Under the pieces are notes generated by a model. It had not been told where the DNA came from. It saw only the letters and a program-made list of their open reading frames with translations, and searched no databases. The position numbers and the translations under genes are program-made. Positions 1 through 12,005 of a DNA stretch of 64,000 bases are shown in pieces. Every line of letters begins with the position of its first letter. Within the stretch, counting starts at the first letter, position 1. This stretch comes from Candidula unifasciata (lineage: Eukaryota; Mollusca; Gastropoda; Stylommatophora; Geomitridae), in contig CAJHNH020004913.1 of assembly GCA_905116865.2 (NCBI GenBank), forward strand, positions 197,121 to 261,120, given 5' to 3'.

Positions 1-1135
1 GTGTGTGTGTATGTAATGTGTGTGTGTATGTAATGTGTGTGTGTATGTAATGTGTGTGTGTATGTAATGTGTGTGTGTATGTAATATGTGTGTATGTAAT
101 GTGTGTATGTGTATGTAATGTGTGTGTATGTAATGTGTGTGTATGTAATGTGTGTGTATGTAATGTGTGTGTATGTAATGTGTGTGTATGTAATGTGTGT
201 GTGTGTATGTAATGTTTGTGTATGTAATGTGTGTATGTAATGTTTGTGTGTATGTAATGTGTGTATGTATGTAATGTGTGTGTGTATGTAATGTGTGTGT
301 ATATGTAATGTGTGTGTGCATGTAATGTGTGTGTGTAATAATGTGTGTGTATGTAATGTGTGTGTATGTAATGTGTGTGTGTATGTAATGTGTATGTGTA
401 TGTAATGTGTGTGTATGTAATATGTGTGTATGTAATGTGTGTATGTAATGTGTGTGTATTTAATGTGTGTGTGTGTATGTAATGTTTGTGTATGTAATGT
501 GTGTGTTTGTAATGTTTGTGTGTATGTAATGTGTGTGTGTATGTAATGTGTGTGTGTATGTAATGTGTGTGTATATGTAATGTGTGTGTATGTAATGTGT
601 TTGTGTATTTAATGTGTGTGTGTTTGTATGTAATATGTGTGTATGTAATGTGTGTGTATGTAATGTGCGTGTGTATGTAATGTGTGTGTATGTAATGTGT
701 GTGTGTATGTAATGTGTGTGTGTATGTAATGTGTGTGTGTATGTAATGTGTGTGTGTATGTAATGTGTGTATATGTAATGTGTGTGTGTATTAATGTGTG
801 TGTATGTAATGTGTGTGTATTTAATGTGTGTGTGTGTATGTAATGTGTGTGTGTATGTAATGTGTGTGTATGTAATGTGTGTGTATGTAATGTGTGTATG
901 TGTGTAATGTGTGCTTGTGTGTAATGTGTGTATGTATGAAATGTGTGTATGTATGTAATGTGTGTATGTATGTAATGTGTGTATTTATGTAATGTGTGTG
1001 TATGTAATGTGTGTGTGTATGTAATGTGTGTATGTATGTAATGTATGTATGTATGTAATGTATGTATGTATGTATGTAATGTATGTATGTTGAGTATGTA
1101 TGTTATGTATGTATGTTATGTATGTGTGTATGTAT
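1..1135. repeat. Degenerate TG-rich minisatellite
   Basis: About 75 imperfect copies of a 12-16 bp unit built from TGTGTGTATGTAA with a variable number of GT steps. At the right edge (about 1035-1131) the unit simplifies to ATGT tetranucleotides. The array runs off the left edge of the window, so its full length is unknown. It is non-coding: TAA stops recur in every unit. Confidence 0.95.
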
Positions 1136-1196
1136 TTGTCACTAGAACATCACTACAACACACTTTCAGTCTAAACCGTCACTCTATCAGATGTCT

Positions 1197-1418
1197 AGTC
1201 GGCTCTGTGGCTAAGTCGATGCGAACACTTCGTAATGCCGGGGTGACGGGTTCGATTCCAGCTGCTGGCTATGCGTCTTGCGTTAGTTTCGACAGTGGTA
1301 ATAGGGAGCCGACCGTCCAGTAAGCAATAGCAAACTATTGGACGTAAATGAGAAAGCCTAGAGAAACCACACAACAGCCAGGGGCTGCTGGGATTGGTTC
1401 TGCAACGTCCTGTAAAGG
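1197..1418 (+). mobile_element. SINE-A, full-length copy with target-site duplication
   Basis: tRNA-like head with an A-box-like TGGCTAAGTCGA near 1208 and a B box GGTTCGATTCC near 1250. It is followed by a unique body and the family 3' end ending CGTCCTGTAAAGG. An exact 11-bp duplication ATCAGATGTCT flanks it (1186-1196 and 1419-1429). Non-coding and presumably transcribed by RNA polymerase III. The head does not fold as a real tRNA. Confidence 0.9.
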
Positions 1419-1429
1419 ATCAGATGTCT

Positions 1430-1779
1430 CCTGTGTCAAATGCATAGATTCAACCCCTTTGTTTAATCTGACTCGTGGGTTTTGTCAATGTCCGACAACT
1501 CAGTCTACAGTCTGTTGTAATTCAATCAGCGATCAGTAGTGTTTGTCTTCACCAGTATTCATCTTAGCCAAAATGTATGAATTGATATATTGTAGTTTGG
1601 CAAACGTGGATAGCGTGATCTACTGTCTCATGTGCTAATCCACATGTACACGTGGCTGATTCGCCATTTTTAATTGTGTGTGCATATGGCGAAGAAGTTC
1701 GAATATGTTTTGTTCGTAGAATTCTTACCAGCTACCATCTTTTGCGTGTTTTCGTAGCATTCTGATTAATCTGATTATG
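1430..1779. other. Unassigned sequence
   Basis: About 350 bp with no reading frame, repeat match inside the window or RNA-like feature that I can support. Confidence 0.5.
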
Positions 1780-1972
1780 ACTGACTAACTGACATTCTAC
1801 CCCACCAGGACATCACACAAGCGATAAACACCCGATGACACAATGTGCCACCATGTGGGCGAGGATCACTGTTGAGAGGTCCCAGAAACCGCTTTCAGCT
1901 TTTAGGCCATATTCATGGCCAGGCTATATTGCGGTCCCTGGCCAAAGCCAGAGTAGGGCTGCAGAAAGGAAA
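1780..1972 (-). mobile_element. SINE-B copy
   Basis: Matches the other SINE-B copies at 59640, 59846 and 60492: a 'GCCCCACCCTGGCTTTTGCC'-type start, then a GTGATCCTC block, and a 3' end around GTGTGATGTCCTGGTGGGG. On this strand the 3' end faces left and is followed by TCAG-type tail units. No protein is encoded. The family has no obvious tRNA head, so its origin is unknown. Confidence 0.8.
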
Positions 1973-2256
1973 AATGTCATCCTAAAAAGGACGAGAAATA
2001 TTATTCATGATTATAAAAAAAAATTTGATTATTCTATTCGTCCGTTGATAAGAGACTGTTACGTTAAGCTGTTCTTCCTTTGCACCTTCCTTAGCTGTTT
2101 TATGTCCGGGAACTCCACAGCTGGATGGCATAGTTACTTTACACCAGTTGCATAGTTTGGAGAGTAATTTTCCAGGTTCGAGTGCCTGAAGTACCGCTGT
2201 CTCATCTGTCAGGAATACCACGGATGTACCGATTCTAGTAGTACTTGTAGTAACAC
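1973..2256. other. Unassigned sequence
   Basis: No supported feature. Short open frames exist on both strands but show no domain or motif. Confidence 0.4.
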
Positions 2257-2325
2257 AGGCGGGTCCTGCTAGTCACACTCCTCATCGCCAGAGCTTATAA
2301 CGGAAAGACTGAAAGGTGCCTATTA
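2257..2325 (+). mobile_element. LINE 3'-terminal fragment
   Basis: Matches the end of the LINE at 51420-51530: the codons for the last zinc-finger-like residues (GLASHT-type) and the start of the 3' UTR, including the AAGACTGAAAGG motif. A short, 5'-truncated relic. Confidence 0.6.
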
Positions 2326-2587
2326 AGCAATCAGTCATTTAGTAACAACAGCAGTAACAGTCGTAGTGGTTGTAAACAATTGTATTGTAACAGGAATATT
2401 AGAAGTAGTGGAGAAGACTGAGAAGGAGAGAAATTAGGAAACTCGAATCACCGTTATATCATATTGCTTTCTATCATGCTGGTAACATATTTCCGCAGAA
2501 ACAGAATCAGATTTGGAAATCCATCTTTGTGAACTAAAAACTCTTGTGTAAACAGCCTCATCGGAACTGCTAATTTATCGCAACGTC

Positions 2588-2645
2588 CACACACACACAC
2601 ACATACACACACACATACACACATACACACACACATACACACACA
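2588..2645. repeat. (CA)n microsatellite
   Basis: CA dinucleotides with periodic CATA interruptions, located inside repeat N and absent from copy 2 at 4130. Confidence 0.95.
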
Positions 2646-2697
2646 AAACCGCAGGGTCTGAAATGCTTCATTCTACACATTATTTATCTAAGTCAAG

Positions 2698-3020
2698 CCA
2701 AGATCGACTCAGGGACGATTATGTCAGGAGGAGTGTCGGTACAGAATCAATACTAAACTGTTATAGGTAGACAACAAATAAAATGGTATGGCCATGTAAT
2801 AAGATTGACATCAGACAGGGCATCACAGTGAGAAATGTTTTACAGATACAGTATTAAAAGATCCAGAGGTCGACAACGCAGAACATGGACCGCAGAAATA
2901 TCAGAAACTGAAAAGTACAGGAGCGAACAGAAGGGCTCGTTCCAGAGACCTTTTCCTGCCCTGCTGCCGCGCGACACACCAGTAGTAGAGAAAAGAAGAA
3001 GAGGAAGAAACAGCAAATTC
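2698..3020 (+). mobile_element. 5'-truncated LINE, C-terminal end
   Basis: Translation gives the common LINE C-terminal signature QQIKWYGHVIR followed by an RGRQRRTW-type basic motif (about 2770-2900). It is flanked by near-identical 10-bp sites CTAAGTCAAG (2688-2697) and CTACGTCAAG (3021-3030). The 3' end is GAA-rich. The truncation and duplication fit target-primed reverse transcription into repeat N. Confidence 0.75.
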
Positions 3021-3330
3021 CTACGTCAAGAAACAGCAAATGTCTAAATCTCTATGATAAGGAAGACTCGCTGTGACATGTTTAGCTAACGGTGCTGTTT
3101 TTATCTTTTTTTTTTTTTAAAGAGGAAGTAAGAGCGGAGCGTGTCCGGTGTAAGAGTGTATTCCTTTCTTTGGTTTCCATATTTATGCTTTTAAATTACC
3201 TGCGCAGATTGTATGGTGCTGTGTGTGGCTGATTCCTTCTTTACACTTACTAGTCTTTGTAAGAGACGTAATAGTTTTAATCAAAGTTATAGTAACTCTA
3301 GTAGTTGCAGAACAGCATCTGCATGATCAA

Positions 3331-3480
3331 GTTTTCCTTCGAAGTCGGAGTCCAGCTGCCCATGAGGCAGGGAACAGTAAAACGGTTGTACACGCAAAAA
3401 TCAGGTCCAGGTGAAAGCCAAAAGTCCCAGCGGACGATTAACCGGGACCTTCCGCCGGAATTCACAGCCGGTGAACGATA
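3331..3480 (+). mobile_element. SINE-F, 3' part
   Basis: Aligns with 3820-3990: TTCGAAGTCGGAGT, GAGGCAGGGAACAGT, CACGC, the CCGGAA stretch and the terminal ACAGCCGGTGAACG. It ends in an A-rich tail running into a trinucleotide patch rather than in (GAA)n. Confidence 0.75.
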
Positions 3481-3721
3481 AAAAAAACAAAAACAACAAC
3501 AGTAAGGAAATAGAACTTATTATAGTTACAGTAGTAGTAATTCAAGTGATGATAGTAGGTATAATTTTGATATTCGTTGTAGGTTTATTATTAGTATGGT
3601 TTGTAGCAATAATAGTAGTTGTAGCAGCAGCAGCAAAAACAGTTGCAGCAGCAATGGTAGTAGTGATGATGGCGGTTTTCGTGTTGAGTATAAGCATCAT
3701 TAGACATGTTTTTCGGGTGTA
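3481..3721. repeat. Degenerate trinucleotide patch
   Basis: Interrupted AAC/AGT/GTA/GCA trinucleotides following SINE-F. Both strands stay open by chance (low-complexity Val/Ile/Ala or Thr/Ile/Asn), which explains the apparent reading frames here. Confidence 0.8.
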
Positions 3722-4003
3722 AGTTCCTTGGCCCAATTATGGGGAAAATAAATAATTGACTCAATGCCTACCCAAAAGCATGTCGTAAGAGTCGACTAAT
3801 TGTGTAGCTGCATTGGAAGTCGGGTTGCATCAGCCTGAAAGGCAAGGAACCAACAGTCTTCATTCAAGTGAATCAGATCTGTAAAACTGACGGACACGCA
3901 ATAATCAGGTTCTAGAGCAGGACTGCAGTTCAGAAGTGGACGAACAACAAGAACTTTCCGCCAGAGTGTACAGCTGGTGAACGCGAAGAAGAAGAAGACA
4001 ATA
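3722..4003 (+). mobile_element. SINE-F, near-full copy
   Basis: Contains the family landmarks in order: CCCAAAAGCATGTCGTAAG with AGTCGACTAATT, a GGAAGTCGG block, GGCAAGGAACCAACAG, AGATCTGTAAAACTGA, GCAGGACTGCAGTTC, and the end ACAGCTGGTGAACGCGAAGAAGAAG. The (GAA)3 tail is the short form of the (GAA)n tail seen elsewhere. Confidence 0.85.
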
Positions 4004-4034
4004 TGTTTCGCCCTAAACGTTGGAAAAATAATCT

Positions 4035-4300
4035 TTGCTCAGAAACAGAATCAGACACGCGAAACCAAACTTCTGTAAAATAACGGTTGCGGAGTGAATA
4101 GCCTCTTCACAACTGTTAATTTATCACAATGTTTCCAGAAAGCAAACAAAAACCGCACGGACTAAAGCGCCCTCATCATAGACATCGTTAACCTGCGTCA
4201 GGAAACAGCAACCGCCTAAATCTCTGTGGTAAGCAGGGCTCGCTGTGACGTTGTTTAGCGCACGGTGGTTTTCTTTCTTTGAGAGAAAAGGGGAGCGGGA
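4035..4300 (+). repeat. Dispersed repeat N, copy 2
   Basis: The uninterrupted relative of 2488-3140. It serves as the empty-site reference showing that the LINE at 2698-3020 is an insertion. Non-coding, class unknown. Confidence 0.7.
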
Positions 4301-4655
4301 GCTGCGTGGTCTCGGTGTATGGTGTCCGCCTCCAGTGCTAGAGGTTCCGGCTTCAATCCCTGGTAAGGACGGGGATTTTTAGTAATTCCCCCTTGTATCT
4401 GGGTAGTGAGATCGGACGCCTATGTGCATTGTTGTAAAACCTTCCTTGGCAGTTGGAAATCGAAAAGAGTAGCCTAACGGCGCTGCCCGGGCAAAAATGT
4501 GGGGTTTAAAATGTACCTAAAGTATTTCAGGAGCCTTGACTGTGCACTGTGCTGAGCGTCTTCGTACTCAATCGAGTTAGAAGAAGAACGAAGCACTTAT
4601 GGGTTACTTCTCGTGTGCCATGATGTTGATTCGGGGTTCAAACCTCAAACGTCTT
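4301..4655 (+). mobile_element. SINE-E (tRNA-Leu-like head)
   Basis: Head GCTGCGTGGTCTCGG..ATGGTGTCCGCC..AGTGCTAGAGG with a B box variant GGCTTCAATCC. Then GTAGTGAGATCGGACGCC, CAGTTGGAAATCGAAAAGAG, GGCGCTGCCCGGGC, and a 3' part GTTAGAAGAAGAACG..TGGGTTACT. The same order is seen in the four other copies. Confidence 0.85.
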
Positions 4656-4740
4656 AAAAGTGGGAGGAAAGAGAAGGAACCTGTACAGTGTGAGTTCGTT
4701 TTTTTTAAATCAGTCCATCCATTTATTTAAAAAAAAATTG

Positions 4741-4898
4741 TTTGACCATGTTTAACGTCCAGTAGTTTGTCATTACTTTCTGGACGTTCAGCTTCTCGAT
4801 ACCACTGTCGAAACCGGTGCAAGCCCCGCAGATGGGATCGAACCCGGCACCCTGGCATTGCAAAGCGCGTTCGCAACGCCTAAGCCATAGACGCAGAC
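4741..4898 (-). mobile_element. SINE-A, 3'-truncated copy
   Basis: Read on the minus strand it begins GTCTGCGTCTATGGCTTAGG, has GGGTTCGATCCCATC as B box, and continues into the ACTGGACGTTAAAC part. It lacks the last ~70 bp, including the CCTGTAAAGGAT end. Confidence 0.8.
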
Positions 4899-4929
4899 AT
4901 ATATTATATGCCCTGTCATAAAAGAAAAA

Positions 4930-5215
4930 TCTGGCACAAAATCAATTCTAAATTACATACAAAAACAGCAAATCACACGCTATGCCCACTTGGAAAGAAT
5001 GTCTCATGACACCATATACAAGGCATAGACCAAAAGGGGAGAAAAGGCGAAGATCACGAGATAGACCAAGAACTAGATGGAACGATACAATCAAACAAAC
5101 TCTACAACATCACGAAATGTCAATGGTCAAGACGGCCAGAAGAACAAGAAGCAGAACTTTATGTCTCCTTCGACATCCAAGGCTGTAAAAGAGGATGGGA
5201 TGAAGAAGGGTAGGT
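4930..5215 (+). mobile_element. LINE C-terminal fragment
   Basis: Encodes QQITRYAHLERM followed by RRRSRDRPRTRWNDTI, the usual end of a non-LTR retrotransposon ORF2 downstream of RT. Stop codons and frameshifts are present, so it is a dead relic. Confidence 0.7.
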
Positions 5216-5284
5216 AGCTGCTTTCCTGAGAAAAGAAATCGTCACGTACAACCAGCATTCCTAAATGGGGAGCTTTGGGTTATA

Positions 5285-5455
5285 ATTGTGACTAGGTTTC
5301 GTGCGCCATATAAAACCGTTTAGCACTGCACGCCACCAAGAGCCACGAGAAGGACTCCTGCAGTGTTGATACGATCAAAACAAACAGACCCAAATGCTGT
5401 TCGGACCGACGACGACTTCGTCTACCGGCGAGCCAATTAGCAATCCGGGCACCGA
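5285..5455 (+). repeat. Dispersed repeat G, copy 1
   Basis: About 170 bp closely matching 32545-32870. Shared motifs are GCCATATAAAA, CACCAAGAGCCA, CTGCAGTGTTGATACGATCA, ACAGACCCAAAT and TCGTCTACCGGC. This copy lacks the SINE-C insertion present in copy 2. Class unknown. Confidence 0.75.
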
Positions 5456-5807
5456 TGGGAAAGAGGAAGACTTGATGTCAGAAGTTACAAGTCACACACT
5501 GATAAAACACTGCCGGAGGGAGGAGGAAGAGGAAGGGATTGGCGACGAAAATATATACAAGACAGACATAAACAGATCAATCAATGCAGACATGCACGCA
5601 ATTAAAAAGAACGGCAGAAGACAGTTGAAATGGAATGTTCCGGAAATTCCACGGCCAGTTCAAAAATACTGGATAAATGTTGCACTAATAAATTGTATTA
5701 TACGTATGTTTCTCTAATATATATTGTATCAACATAGTCTCACAGTGTTCAATCAAACAAATGATGCTCCCCGAAGGTTTATGCCCGAGGCTGGTCTATC
5801 TAATCTA
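5456..5807. other. Unassigned sequence
   Basis: No supported gene or repeat. A roughly 100-codon open frame is present but has no recognisable domain. Confidence 0.4.
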
Positions 5808-6271
<464 letters not shown>

Positions 6272-7269
6272 TGATACGTGTAATAAAGTGATTTACAGCA
6301 CGCTTGCTAAGTTTCTATAGGATTTGTTTATAATTGTTAGTCCTCCACACTCACACATGCTGGATTTTTCTCTGTCTACAAACCCTGGCGACTACTTAAC
6401 TTGGCCTTGCACATGCTAATGGTGATTATAACTGGAAAAAAAGAACAGCCAGGCCAGACAAGAGCACAGCCAGGCACATGGAACAAGTCAACATGTTTTA
6501 TCGTAACCAGTAGCATTGTCTACTAGTACTAGGTGGGGGGGGGGGGGGGGAACCACGCCAATAATGATCTTTTAGTGCATTCAGTTCTATTTTGAACGAA
6601 CACATTCCGACAAAGATGAATTCGTTATCACCAGGGACTCACTGTCAAGTCTACTACTGCCTTCCAGGGACTCAGATCGGCAGGCTCTCTAGATATTGAC
6701 AATATTCCCAGCCAACTATGTGCCAGGTGCCTGCTACGGGCGACCCACCGCCTGATTGTGCAGAAACACCGTTGTGATGTGCAGTGACAATCCTCTGACG
6801 GTTCTTCCTCTCAAAGACCCCTTCACCAGGGGAGTCAAGGTAGATGGACCTTTTGGTGAAAAAAATCTAGATCTCACGTCTGCTACCCCAGTCACTCGTT
6901 GTTGTATCACAGACTAACATCCAGTTAAACAGCCTCCACTACATCCCTATCACAAGTCCACGTTGATCAACCCACAGAAAGTTCTTCAACCATTTCTGTA
7001 AATTTAAGGATACCAAGTCAACCAAGTGACACATAGCAGCAAACCGGACACGTGGCAGACACAAGTTCATTCTAAAAAAATCACGCTGACAGATTTCCGA
7101 GTCAAACGCCAGTTCCACCACAATCATCCAGACAGGTCACACGAGGTCCACGGAATAAAACATAGCTACAACTGTCGCACACGTCCACAAACACTTTGAC
7201 TGAAAGCTAACTGGGAGAATTAGTATAAATAAATAAGGGGGGGGGGGGGGACTTTTGAGGCCGTTAAAT
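6272..7269. other. Unassigned sequence with two G-runs
   Basis: About 1 kb without supported genes. Contains G homopolymers at 6535-6550 (16 nt) and 7237-7250 (14 nt). Confidence 0.5.
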
Positions 7270-7610
7270 ATTACGAATTAATCAAGTAACAGAAAGTGTA
7301 TTGATCGGTACTCATAGAAAGAAGTAAAAAGATGTAAGAACACACTAGACAACATAAAAATCGAATGCTATGGTTACCGTGCCGGGAATTATACCTGTCA
7401 CCTCCAGACGGCGTGTGCGCCTCGCCATGAATACAAGTGCACTAAGAACATGGTTAACTAGGCACCCCCAAAGGTATCACGTTGGTCATGTCTAGCGTAC
7501 ATGTTGAAATCCACAACTATATAGTACGGACAGAATTCATTTTCAAACCATTGAAATGGCATCTTTCTATGAGTGCCTATCAATACACTTTCTGTTACCT
7601 GACAGAATTA
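7270..7610. repeat. Repeat L: inverted-repeat element, MITE-like
   Basis: Arms of about 48 bp at 7279-7326 and 7558-7605 are inverted relative to each other. Shared cores are ACAGAAAGTGTATTGAT and its complement, and CTCATAGAAAGA and its complement. A third copy of one arm lies at 41205-41290. The spacing (about 230 bp) and arms suggest a small DNA transposon, but I found no target-site duplication. Confidence 0.5.
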
Positions 7611-8289
7611 GGCTGCCACGGGACTTTTTTCCGCCCGCGGTCAATTCCGCATGATCTCACTTTCCCGCAAATACTCGGGGTTCACAACCCACTCGTTCTG
7701 ACGATCCACACGGCTCCCACAGTATCTATGATGTTCTTAAGTTGGTTATGAATTCCAAGCGAACCCTATTTTTCCTAGTGGCTCATGTTGCACTCTCTTG
7801 TAGTTACCCCAAAGGGTTACATTCACAACCCGTCAACACAATTTGACTGACCGTGTGTACCCACGTCTCAAAAAGCCCTGGCTTCATTACCTTTTTAAAC
7901 ATCACAGACAATTTTGCATACACCATGTATGTGGGCGTCCATGTATGTATATGTTCTATGTATGTAGGAATAGTTATCTTTGGTGTAAGGATATTTACGT
8001 ATGTATGGGTATTACGTATATATGCGTGTTTGTGCACTTCGGGGGTACCTGTGTATGTTTAGGTGTTTATGTTTGTTTTGCTGTTTGTTTACGTGTCATT
8101 AAAAACTAATTCTTGATGAAAATGTTGAACATAAAATGGAGTGAATTAAGAGCAGAGGGGTGAAGGAAAAAAAAAAGAAAATGTCCAGATCGCCGCTGTA
8201 CACAAGCTGAAAAGAATCGAGCAGGGAATCACTCAGACAGGCACTGAAATATGAAATAAAGACATGAAGGAAATAAGAACGCAACAATA
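7611..8289. other. Unassigned sequence with ATGT-rich patch
   Basis: No supported gene. A diverged ATGT/GTAT-rich patch spans about 7925-8090 and produces Tyr/Val/Cys-rich spurious frames. Confidence 0.45.
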
Positions 8290-8660
8290 AGCCTTAAAAC
8301 AAATCTACGAGATGAGATGCCTAAGAAAAGCAGACAATCTAACTATCCTAGATCGAGTGAATAATGAAACTATCAGGCACATTTTGGGAACGACACACTG
8401 TACAAAATTCATCGAGAAACAGCAGATCAAGTGGTTTGGCCATCTCGTTAGAATGCAGCAGGATCAGAAACCATCACAAGCACTACATCTTAGCAGATCA
8501 GCTACCAGGGCAAGATGACGGCCGCGGAAAACATCGATCGACAACAACAAAAAAACTCTACGCCTTTACGGCATGACAACAGAAAGGGGCAGCCAGCGTG
8601 TACTGGATGGCAAATTAATCCTCCCCACGCCGCTGAACAGCAGAAGTGGTTTGTGATGGT
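8290..8660 (+). mobile_element. LINE C-terminal fragment
   Basis: Encodes MRCLRKADNLTI, then DRVNNETIRHILG, then QQIKWFGHLVRMQ, the region immediately after RT in many non-LTR elements. A frameshifted tail with STPLRHDN and QPACTG is homologous to the minus-strand fragment at 13300-13475. Pseudogenised. Confidence 0.8.
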
Positions 8661-9004
8661 AAAGATGACAAACGCTAATGAGAGACATCAAAGGTGTTGG
8701 GCTCAATTAAATGCATGGATATTAAATTACCTGCACAGAGCAGAACGACATAGAGGAATAGCCTGAAAGCCTTATGTGACATGTAATGACACAAAAGAAC
8801 GATGATAATGTGAGAAGTATGATGATGATGATAATGATGACGGTAAGAGGTAGGGCGGGTCGCGAAGGAGCACTCATGAACTCACGCTGATATCCTAAAT
8901 ATATTCGTTCCCTACAACCTTCTCTGTGTAATTATCTACATGTGTGCATGGGATTGTTATTTGGGATTCCAGAAGATATGGGTTGGCACAGTACATCAGT
9001 TCGT
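8661..9004. other. Unassigned sequence
   Basis: May include a diverged 3' continuation of the LINE to about 8770. A short GAT repeat lies near 8820. Nothing else can be supported. Confidence 0.35.
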
Positions 9005-9352
9005 GGTAGTTTTACTACATTGGATTGGCTAACGGCAGCAGTACACATTTTACTAAAGTTTTTTTGGCATTAGTACCGGATAGTTTTTTTAGGATTGATT
9101 GGCTCAGTGCAACAGTTAACAAGTTAGTTTTACTAAGATTGATTGGCTCACTGCATCAGTACGAGGTAGTTTTACTAAGATTGATTGGCTCACTGCATCA
9201 GTACGAGGTAGTTTTACTAAGATTGATTGGCTAACTGCATCAGTACGAGGTAGTTTTACTAAGACTGTTCAGCTCACTGCATCAGTACGAGGTAGTTATA
9301 CTAAGACTGCTCAGCTCACTGCATCAGTACAAAGTAGTTTTACTACACAAAA
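9005..9352. repeat. 42-bp minisatellite
   Basis: About eight tandem copies of a 42-bp unit containing GATTGGCTCACTGCATCAGT and GAGGTAGTTTTACTAA. Units start at 9141, 9183 and 9225 with near-identity; the outer units are diverged. It reads open in one frame only because 42 is a multiple of three. Confidence 0.9.
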
Positions 9353-11584
9353 CAGCTCACTGGCCACCCATCCTTGCCGACGACGCCACTTGTACCAGAA
9401 GAAAAACCTAAGATGGATGTTGTATTATAGTAATATTATTATAAGATAATGTAAAGGATAATATGAAATTCTACTTCTTGAATGTATCTTTACTCCAGAC
9501 CTACAAGAGCATTAACAAATATTGTAGTAGTGAGTGTAAGCAGCACACACACTCAAGCTGGCTCAGTAACAAGAAAAAAAAATTGCGTTTGGTAATGCAT
9601 AAGATCTATTATGTTCTAGCCAAGACACGAGATGTTATGTATAAAGTCTAATCATTAGTAACAGAAAAACTAGGCACACTAACTACAAGTCCTAATTCGA
9701 ATCAAAAGAACTAGAATTATAATTTTCACACCAAAAATCTGTATATTTTAAAAAACACCAAACTAACGTGGTTCATAAATAACAAAATATTAACAACCAA
9801 CATCGTGTTAAGACAGACCATGCGCTAAGCACCCTAGCTAACAATAAAAGAGTTTGCTTCTAGTGACCTTATATGATAATCTCCGAACGATAATATACAT
9901 TGATATCTAGATTTACAGTTTTACTACTGAAACGTACCACCGTCATGAGGTCAGCCAGACAAACTGCCCATCTCCGGTTTATCGTCCGAACCCATGTAGC
10001 TGAGCCCATGTACGCGGCTGTAGCCGCTTGATGTGGTTTCCTACCCTTGAGCGACTAGCTGATCAGAATTCGGAAAGCTAAATAGACCGTTTTTCCTGGT
10101 GCGTCAGACTCTTTTATCACCTCTTGTCTGATTGCTCTCGTAAGTGCAGGAAAAACATGTATTATAAACGGTTTTTGGCGTCCTGCCAAGTATAATTTTT
10201 AACTGTGTCTCAGATGGTTAAGTTGGCGACCTCTCTGAGGCATCTCATTTCGCATGTGTTCATTTTATGTAGGTAGGCTTTAATCAAATCCACTGGTAGC
10301 TCAGTTTTGGTTGGAAGGGAGGGTTAAAGTCGGGATCACTAATGTAGTTGACAAGGATTAACTCGCATATAGCCTCTCTTCTGCAGAGCAGCTGTTCGCA
10401 CGAAAGACTGTCATACGAAGGATTAATCCACACAGCAGTAGGACGAACTAGGTGATCTCCGAAGCACATACACTTTGAGAATCTAAGACAGAATCCAAAA
10501 TCGAGCCTACGTTTTTGTTTTTTTTATTTCAGAACACAACCTAACGGCCATTTTGCCATGGAGGCCTTTAAAGGCAAACTACGCAGATCAGGCCGATAAA
10601 ACTGAAAAGAAGACCACGTTTGTGCCGACTTCACACTGGAGGTTGAACGCAGTACATTTACTGCTCTGTTAAGAAGAACAATTACATAGTGAGGTTTCAG
10701 TCTCTTCCACAGTTCGACTCTCGCACGACTGTCTGGAAACAACGAAAACAGGCTTATCACACTGCCCTTTCACGGTAGGAACTGGACTGCAGAATGATTG
10801 CACTAATCTCTAAGCAATAGAACCGGACAGGCCTGAAAACCTATGCACAGATAGCAATTGTTTGGGTTGTCGCTAGTTAAAATGGCTGCTATTATGTGAA
10901 TACAGGGGATGTTCTTACATATGGCGTTTGTTGGGGTAGAGATGGTAGAAGGATACGGTAGGCCAACTGGAAACGCCTTTGTAAGCTGCGATAAAGGATG
11001 TGTTTATGCAGGAATTGCGATAGTTAGAAAGAGGGAGAGAGAGAGAGTAAGAGAGAGAGACCCAACAAGTAAAGAGAAGACGGCTATAGGCGAGCTAGAT
11101 GGTGCAACTATTTCTGGAGCACACAACTTAACACCGCGCGGTTTGGACGGAAATTAAGCAAAAACCTGGCATTTGCTAGCTGCCTCGGCTTCGACCAAAT
11201 ACATTTACTCATTGCAGTAATCATACGGATAAAACAACAAACACGTGGATCCACAGCGTGAGCAGTTAGCAGTCAGGTCAGTATCATAAATGCAGTTGTC
11301 TTACTCTCACATAATTCAGCAGTATCGTACGCATAGAAAAACGTTCCTATATATAAGTTATTTACCTGGCTCCAAGTTCTCAGTATTTAAGTGGCTTACA
11401 ATGGATAAGTCAGGTTCGTGTGCGAGTAGCTATTGTATACGTGTTCTTCTTTCTGTCCATATTTGTTTAGCCACAGCGATCTGGCGTCATCCGGTGGCTT
11501 ACCTGTGTAGTGTGCTGTTCTTTGCCCAGGGTTTGCTGTTAATTATAAGCTGAGCGGGAACACTAATTATTTGTCAGCTGGCTT
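9353..11584. other. Unassigned 2.2-kb stretch
   Basis: The longest stretch in the first half without recognised repeats. A (GA)n patch lies at about 11029-11062. No frame above roughly 90 codons and no motif. It may be unique intergenic or intronic sequence. Confidence 0.5.
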
Positions 11585-11937
11585 TTGTTGTTGTTATTGT
11601 ATTCTTGTTCTTTTCCTCACCTGCATCTAATTCTTTTTCTTCATCTTCTTCTTTTTCTATTTTTTTTTCTTTTTCTTCTTCTTCTCCTCCTTCTTCTCCT
11701 GTTTCTCTTCTCTTTCTTCTTTCTTCATCTCTTTTCTTCTTCTATTACTTCTTCTTCTACTTCTTTTTCTATTACTTCTTCTTCTTCTTCTTTTTCTCCT
11801 TCTTATTCGTCTTCTTCTTCATCATCATCATCATCATCTTCACCTATTAATACTACGACTACCGCTGCTTCTACTAGTACTACTACTGCTATAACTAATA
11901 TAACCACTACTACCACTAGTACTACTACTACTACTCT

Positions 11938-12005
<68 letters not shown>

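Larger units (their letters stand above)
2450..3140 (+). repeat. Dispersed repeat N, copy 1, split by a LINE
   Basis: About 2488-2690 and 3031-3140 together align with 4035-4300. Shared blocks include CAGAAACAGAATCAGA, AATTTATC.CAA.GT, AAACAGCAA and CTAAATCTCT. The two halves are separated by a LINE insertion (2698-3020) and locally by a (CA)n tract. No coding capacity is visible, and I cannot assign a class. Confidence 0.7.

Noticed and set aside
1197..1290. tRNA gene
   Set aside because: A and B boxes are present, but there is no matching acceptor stem or cloverleaf, and the sequence recurs with a fixed SINE body in 13 places. Heads of SINE-C, E and I were rejected as tRNA genes for the same reason.
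9005..9352. CRISPR-like array
   Set aside because: Units are contiguous 42-bp tandem copies with no unique spacers, in a eukaryotic context with no cas genes. The same reasoning applies to the 36-, 43- and 92-bp arrays.
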